Positions 12,527 through 15,257 of a stretch of 15,257 bases of DNA are shown piece after piece. The notes under the pieces are model-generated. The model worked only from the letters and a program-made list of their open reading frames with translations. It had not been told where the DNA came from and made no database searches. A program made the position numbers and the translations under genes. Position 1 is the first letter of the stretch. The number at the start of each line of letters is the position of its first letter. The DNA comes from Woronichinia sp035285405 (GTDB lineage: Bacteria; Cyanobacteriota; Cyanobacteriia; Cyanobacteriales; Microcystaceae): NCBI GenBank assembly GCA_035285405.1, contig JAYKJI010000431.1:1-15257 (forward strand). Direction: 5' to 3'.

Positions 12527-14170
12527 CTAGACAGACCCAAGAGCAAGCCGAAAACCGATGCAGTTGTTCCAGCGATCCGCATTGTTCCTGCTCCGAACTG
12601 CCGAACGACAATCCTTCGGAGTGCTGTCAAAAGTACCACCGCGCAGTACACGACGATGCTCATTGCTAGATGACCATATAATGCTTCCGTTTTGTCTTAG
12701 CGTCTCTGGTTTTTCCTTATAGTTCTCATGCCAACTATCTTCGCACCATTCACACACGTTGCTGTGCATATCATACAGTCCAAATTTGTTGGCGGGGAAA
12801 CTTCCCACTGGCGTTGTTTTTTGCCGACAGATGCCTTTTTCCCCTTGCCCAAAGGTATAGTTCCCATGATAATTGGCTTGCTCTGTAGAGATCGTTTCTC
12901 CAAAATAAAACGGGGTTGTTGTTCCTGCTCGACAACCATATTCCCATTCTGCTTCTGTTGCTAAACGGACTTTTTGCCCTGTTATTTCATACACCTCTTG
13001 ACAGAAGGCTTTCGCATCATTCCAACTCACAGTTTCAACAGGATTTTTCGGATTATCTTTAAAATATGAGGGATTATTGCCCATTACTGCTTGATATTGT
13101 TCTTGAGTGACGGGATATTTCCCTAAATAATATTCCTGTAAAGTGACTCGATGTTGAGACAATTCACAGTTATGCCAATCTGTTGAATATTCTTGATTTA
13201 ACCGTTTTACTTCTGCCTCAGTGCTTCCCATCAGAAAACTACCCGCAGGAATTTTGATCATTTCTAATTTGACGTTGCCAGGTAGGTTTAGAGTTAGGAC
13301 TTGGGGACTGGCGGAGATTGCGGGACGAGGAGAGGGGGAGACTTGGGGAGTTGCAAATTGAATAACGGGGGGTTGTAAGGCTGATAAAACCTGGTTCGCA
13401 GTCCAACGGCGTTGGCGATCTTTTTGTAAACATCCCAAAATAATCGGCTTAAACTCATCGGGTAAAGAAGGCAAATTTAACTCACAATTCATCACCCGCT
13501 TTAATAACTGCGTCGGTTCATTAAATTGATAGGGAAGCCTATTCGTTACCATCTGCACCAACATAATCCCCAATGACCACATATCCCAAGCCGCAGAAAT
13601 ATTTCCCTCAAAAGCTTCAGGCGGCATATAAGCAATGGTTCCAATCGGGTTAGACGTTTGGGCATAACTGCGACTATCCAATCGCTTCACTAAACCAAAA
13701 TCAGACAACTTCCAACGATTTTTAGCCCGTAAAATATTGGCAGGTTTCAAATCTCGATGTACCTGTTTTTGACCATGTAAATAAGCCAAAGCCGACACCA
13801 CTTCCGTCAAAATTTGGCGAATCTCGGAAGACTGAAAATTGCCCTGTTCAAAGCGGCGATCTAAACTACTTTCTGCCAATTCCATCGCCAAATAAAGCAT
13901 TTCTGTGTTGAGAATCGTACATTCTCCTGCCGAATAACTCCGAATCAGATGCTCATGCTCCAAATTAGCGGCAGCTATCAATTCCTCTAACTGTTGAGGA
14001 CTATTCCCAGGAATAATCTTAATCGCCAACTGTCTCAACACCTGATCCCGTACCACTTCACTGGCCCGAAAAACACCACCAAAACCCCCCGCCCCCAAAA
14101 GCGTTTCCAAATGATACTGGCCAATTTGCTGACCCTGCATCATGCCAAATAACAGCGCATTCATGTTCAT
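12527..14170 (-). CDS. Ser/Thr protein kinase-FGE/CLec fusion with DGR-like variable C-terminus
   Basis: 547 residues. Kinase motifs are all canonical: GAGGFGGVF (26-34), Lys51, HRDLKPAN (138-145), DFG (157-159), PPE (183-185). A Pro/Ser linker (about 273-290, SPSPRPAISASP) precedes the FGE-like domain (IPAGSFLMGS at 307 to GFRL at 542). Two departures from the paralog at 5001-6737 are notable: the core GNVWEW reads SNVCEW, and PTEAEWEYG reads ATEAEWEYG. The domain may be drifting or may have altered specificity. The N-terminus resembles the truncated paralog at 71-1396. The ATG lies three bases after the radical SAM stop, so the genes form one transcription unit. Residues 510-541 are the proposed variable region. 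FGE active-site cysteines are absent. Confidence 0.9.
   Translation of the reverse strand: MNMNALLFGMMQGQQIGQYHLETLLGAGGFGGVFRASEVVRDQVLRQLAIKIIPGNSPQQLEELIAAANLEHEHLIRSYSAGECTILNTEMLYLAMELAESSLDRRFEQGNFQSSEIRQILTEVVSALAYLHGQKQVHRDLKPANILRAKNRWKLSDFGLVKRLDSRSYAQTSNPIGTIAYMPPEAFEGNISAAWDMWSLGIMLVQMVTNRLPYQFNEPTQLLKRVMNCELNLPSLPDEFKPIILGCLQKDRQRRWTANQVLSALQPPVIQFATPQVSPSPRPAISASPQVLTLNLPGNVKLEMIKIPAGSFLMGSTEAEVKRLNQEYSTDWHNCELSQHRVTLQEYYLGKYPVTQEQYQAVMGNNPSYFKDNPKNPVETVSWNDAKAFCQEVYEITGQKVRLATEAEWEYGCRAGTTTPFYFGETISTEQANYHGNYTFGQGEKGICRQKTTPVGSFPANKFGLYDMHSNVCEWCEDSWHENYKEKPETLRQNGSIIWSSSNEHRRVLRGGTFDSTPKDCRSAVRSRNNADRWNNCIGFRLALGSV
12548..12643 (-). other. Putative DGR variable region in the kinase at 12527-14170
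   Basis: Encodes RGGTF...CRSAVRSRNNADRWNNC-I-GFR. Compared with 5022-5123, changes fall on codon pairs such as aat/gtt, aac/agc, tgg/agg, gac/aac, ttc/cgc, tgc/aac, ggc/tgc and gac/atc. The third base never changes in NNC codons, and each differing site could be A in a template. The region is one NNC codon shorter. A GGAG/CTCC inverted repeat follows the stop. Confidence 0.7.
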
Positions 14171-14173
14171 TGT

Positions 14174-14824
14174 CTAAGCCCTCAATAAAATACCTTTAGT
14201 TTGTAACTTGGCCTCAAAAGCCTCCCGAAAGCCTACTTGCTCAGGTACTCCTGTAAAATAGAGTTCTCGTTCCGTACTCGAAACAAACTCCAATCCTGCC
14301 GACACATCCCCCCTTCCCAGAGTCTCAGCCAAAACAGTACGATAACGTTCCGTTAATAAATGCAAACCCTGATTACTTGAGCCTCGCCACAGCAAATTTC
14401 CATGCTGATTTTGACTATACAGACCATCAATCAGTAGATCAATCCGACTTAATAAAGCTTTTTGGGCAACCGTCCCCTGGGTCTCTAACCTCTGCCTGGC
14501 ATAACCCGTATAACAAACTACCCCTAAATCCCGTTCCTGTCGTACTCTATCCACCAACTCGGTCAGAGCATCTGCCTGTAACATCGGCTCACCCCCCGAA
14601 AAAGTAATACCCTCAATCTCTGACTGCCCCAAAATCCAAGTCTGTAAATCCTCCAGGGAAACCAACTCCCCCGCCGTTTTTGACCAGGACTCAGGCACAA
14701 TGCAACCGCGACAACCCCAATCACAACCCTGTACCCAAATAACCGCCCGTTGGTACGGCCCCAAAACCCTGACAGACGACTGCCGACGAAAAATTCTTAG
14801 CTGCTTCGACTTAGTTGAACTCAT
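14174..14824 (-). CDS. NrdG-like radical SAM activase (4Fe-4S single-cluster protein)
   Basis: 216 residues with the radical SAM cluster motif CX3CX2C (Cys34, Cys38, Cys41 in VQGCDWGCRGC) and the SAM-binding GGEP (77-80). This is the short activase architecture of NrdG and PflA, which make a glycyl radical on a partner enzyme. No glycyl radical enzyme or anaerobic ribonucleotide reductase is nearby. Its direct coupling to a kinase-FGE gene, and the AAA+ ATPase in the same neighbourhood, suggest a different target, possibly a protein of this module. AAGGAG seven bases upstream of the ATG makes the start secure. The 11-bp repeat array lies 257 bp upstream, with a palindromic repeat in between. 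Confidence 0.88.
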   Translation of the reverse strand: MSSTKSKQLRIFRRQSSVRVLGPYQRAVIWVQGCDWGCRGCIVPESWSKTAGELVSLEDLQTWILGQSEIEGITFSGGEPMLQADALTELVDRVRQERDLGVVCYTGYARQRLETQGTVAQKALLSRIDLLIDGLYSQNQHGNLLWRGSSNQGLHLLTERYRTVLAETLGRGDVSAGLEFVSSTERELYFTGVPEQVGFREAFEAKLQTKGILLRA

Positions 14825-14855
14825 TAGTTCGCTCCTTAATAATGTAATGTAACGT

Positions 14856-14960
14856 TGCCCCCCTTTTTAAGGGGGGTTGGGGGGATCAAGTTCCAGTAAG
14901 GATTTTAGACACTTATGTGTAATGGATAGCCTTATCAAGGGGAGTTAGGGGGATCAACTC
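14856..14960. repeat. MITE-like palindromic repeat
   Basis: Starts with the hairpin CCCCCCTT-TTT-AAGGGGGG (14858-14876) and TTGGGGGGATCAAG, and ends AAGGGGAGTTAGGGGGATCAA. It is related to 12307-12395 and to the outer arms of 8668-8876. It lies between the radical SAM start and the 11-bp repeat array, probably within the 5' leader. The remaining gap sequence (14961-15080) shows nothing I can name. Confidence 0.65.
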
Positions 14961-15080
14961 ACCACAAGAGTTTCAGAACTTGTTTTGCAATGGGTTGTCT
15001 TAAAGAAGTGCTAAAACTCAGTAATCCTAACCATGCCTTTCAGCCTATCAAGTCCCCACCACAAGCGACATAGTAAACAC

Positions 15081-15113
15081 CTGGAAAATAGCTGGAAACT
15101 ATCTGGAAATTGC
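15081..15113. promoter_or_regulatory. 11-bp direct-repeat operator upstream of the radical SAM gene
   Basis: Three perfect CTGGAA motifs at 15081, 15092 and 15103, exactly 11 bp apart, the best-preserved array of the three in this window. TAGGCT (15047-15042 on the minus strand), similar to the TATGCT of the coiled-coil gene, lies 34 bp away. Use of that -10 would imply a leader of about 210 bases containing the palindromic repeat. Confidence 0.5.
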
Positions 15114-15132
15114 TACGGCTCCCCATTAATCC

Positions 15133-15257
15133 GTAACCGTTCAGGGGGTAATCAAGAAAATGCTCCACATGGAATTGGACGGAATCACGATGAAAAAGTA
15201 GTTGTAATTGATTTCATTGCAATAATTCTGAGTAGCAAAAGTCCTATGTCAAGTTGT
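15133..15257 (+). mobile_element. 5' end of an IS66-like insertion sequence (partial)
   Basis: Starting at 15133, GTAACCGTTCAGGGGGTA matches the terminus at 124 (GTAAGCGTTCAGGGGGGTA) apart from one substitution and one indel. No coding frame of note follows within the visible 125 bases, which fits the leader upstream of a transposase gene. If both ends belong to the same element type, the two copies are in the same orientation and flank the window. Confidence 0.45.

Noticed and set aside
12473..12673. Plus-strand open frame across the kinase C-terminus
   Set aside because: It is antisense to the conserved FGE domain of 12527-14170, has no ribosome-binding site, and its residues match no family.
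14174..14824. Radical SAM protein as a genuine anaerobic ribonucleotide reductase activase (NrdG)
   Set aside because: No nrdD or other glycyl radical enzyme is nearby, and it is coupled to a kinase gene; only the general activase class is supported.
1..15257. CAAGTTGT at both ends as evidence of circularity
   Set aside because: Only eight bases match, at non-corresponding places of the two IS-like ends; chance is sufficient.

Overview
The window reads as chromosomal DNA of a low-GC cyanobacterium. HIP1 octamers (GCGATCGC) recur throughout, for example near 3589, 4051, 7157, 7973, 8332, 8490, 11243 and 12183. Kinase/FGE-fold fusions, small palindromic repeats and dense toxin-antitoxin pairs also fit a chroococcalean or oscillatorian genome. 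The genus cannot be fixed from the sequence alone.

Layout, left to right. Bases 1-124 look like the 3' end of an IS66-like element. It has cut off the C-terminus of a Ser/Thr kinase-FGE gene (71-1396, minus). A YefM-YoeB-type toxin-antitoxin pair follows (1578-2080, plus). Next, on the minus strand, come a ClpB-like AAA+ ATPase (2109-4067), a HEPN/nucleotidyltransferase pair (4181-4878), a second kinase-FGE protein (5001-6737), an S23-type four-helix-bundle protein (6844-7233), and a coiled-coil gene split by one in-frame TGA (7281-8561). A nested palindromic repeat lies at 8668-8876. A plus-strand defence-like operon, BrnT-BrnA-AIPR, occupies 9047-11257. It is followed by a RelBE-like pair and an orphan xisI on the minus strand, interleaved with copies of one hairpin repeat. 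The right part holds a radical SAM activase (14174-14824), coupled to a third kinase-FGE gene (12527-14170). The window ends in a second IS66-like terminus (15133 onward).

The most interesting content is a distributed system. The two complete kinase-FGE proteins end in what look like variable regions of a diversity-generating retroelement (DGR). Between CRSA and GFR they differ almost only at the first two bases of NNC and similar codons, the footprint of adenine-directed mutagenic retrohoming, while flanking bases are identical. A four-helix-bundle protein related in fold to the DGR accessory protein Avd sits next to one of them. No reverse transcriptase or template repeat is visible here, so diversification would have to act in trans.

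Three leftward transcription units (AAA+ ATPase; coiled coil/S23/kinase; radical SAM/kinase) each carry the same upstream array of CTGGAA motifs with an exact 11-bp period. In two of them the array lies 34-35 bp from a similar weak -10. This suggests one OmpR/PhoB-type regulator drives the set. The inferred working model is a co-regulated module: diversified lectin-fold sensors on kinase domains, an unfoldase-like ATPase, a coiled-coil partner and a radical SAM activase, embedded in a toxin-antitoxin and phage-defence neighbourhood.
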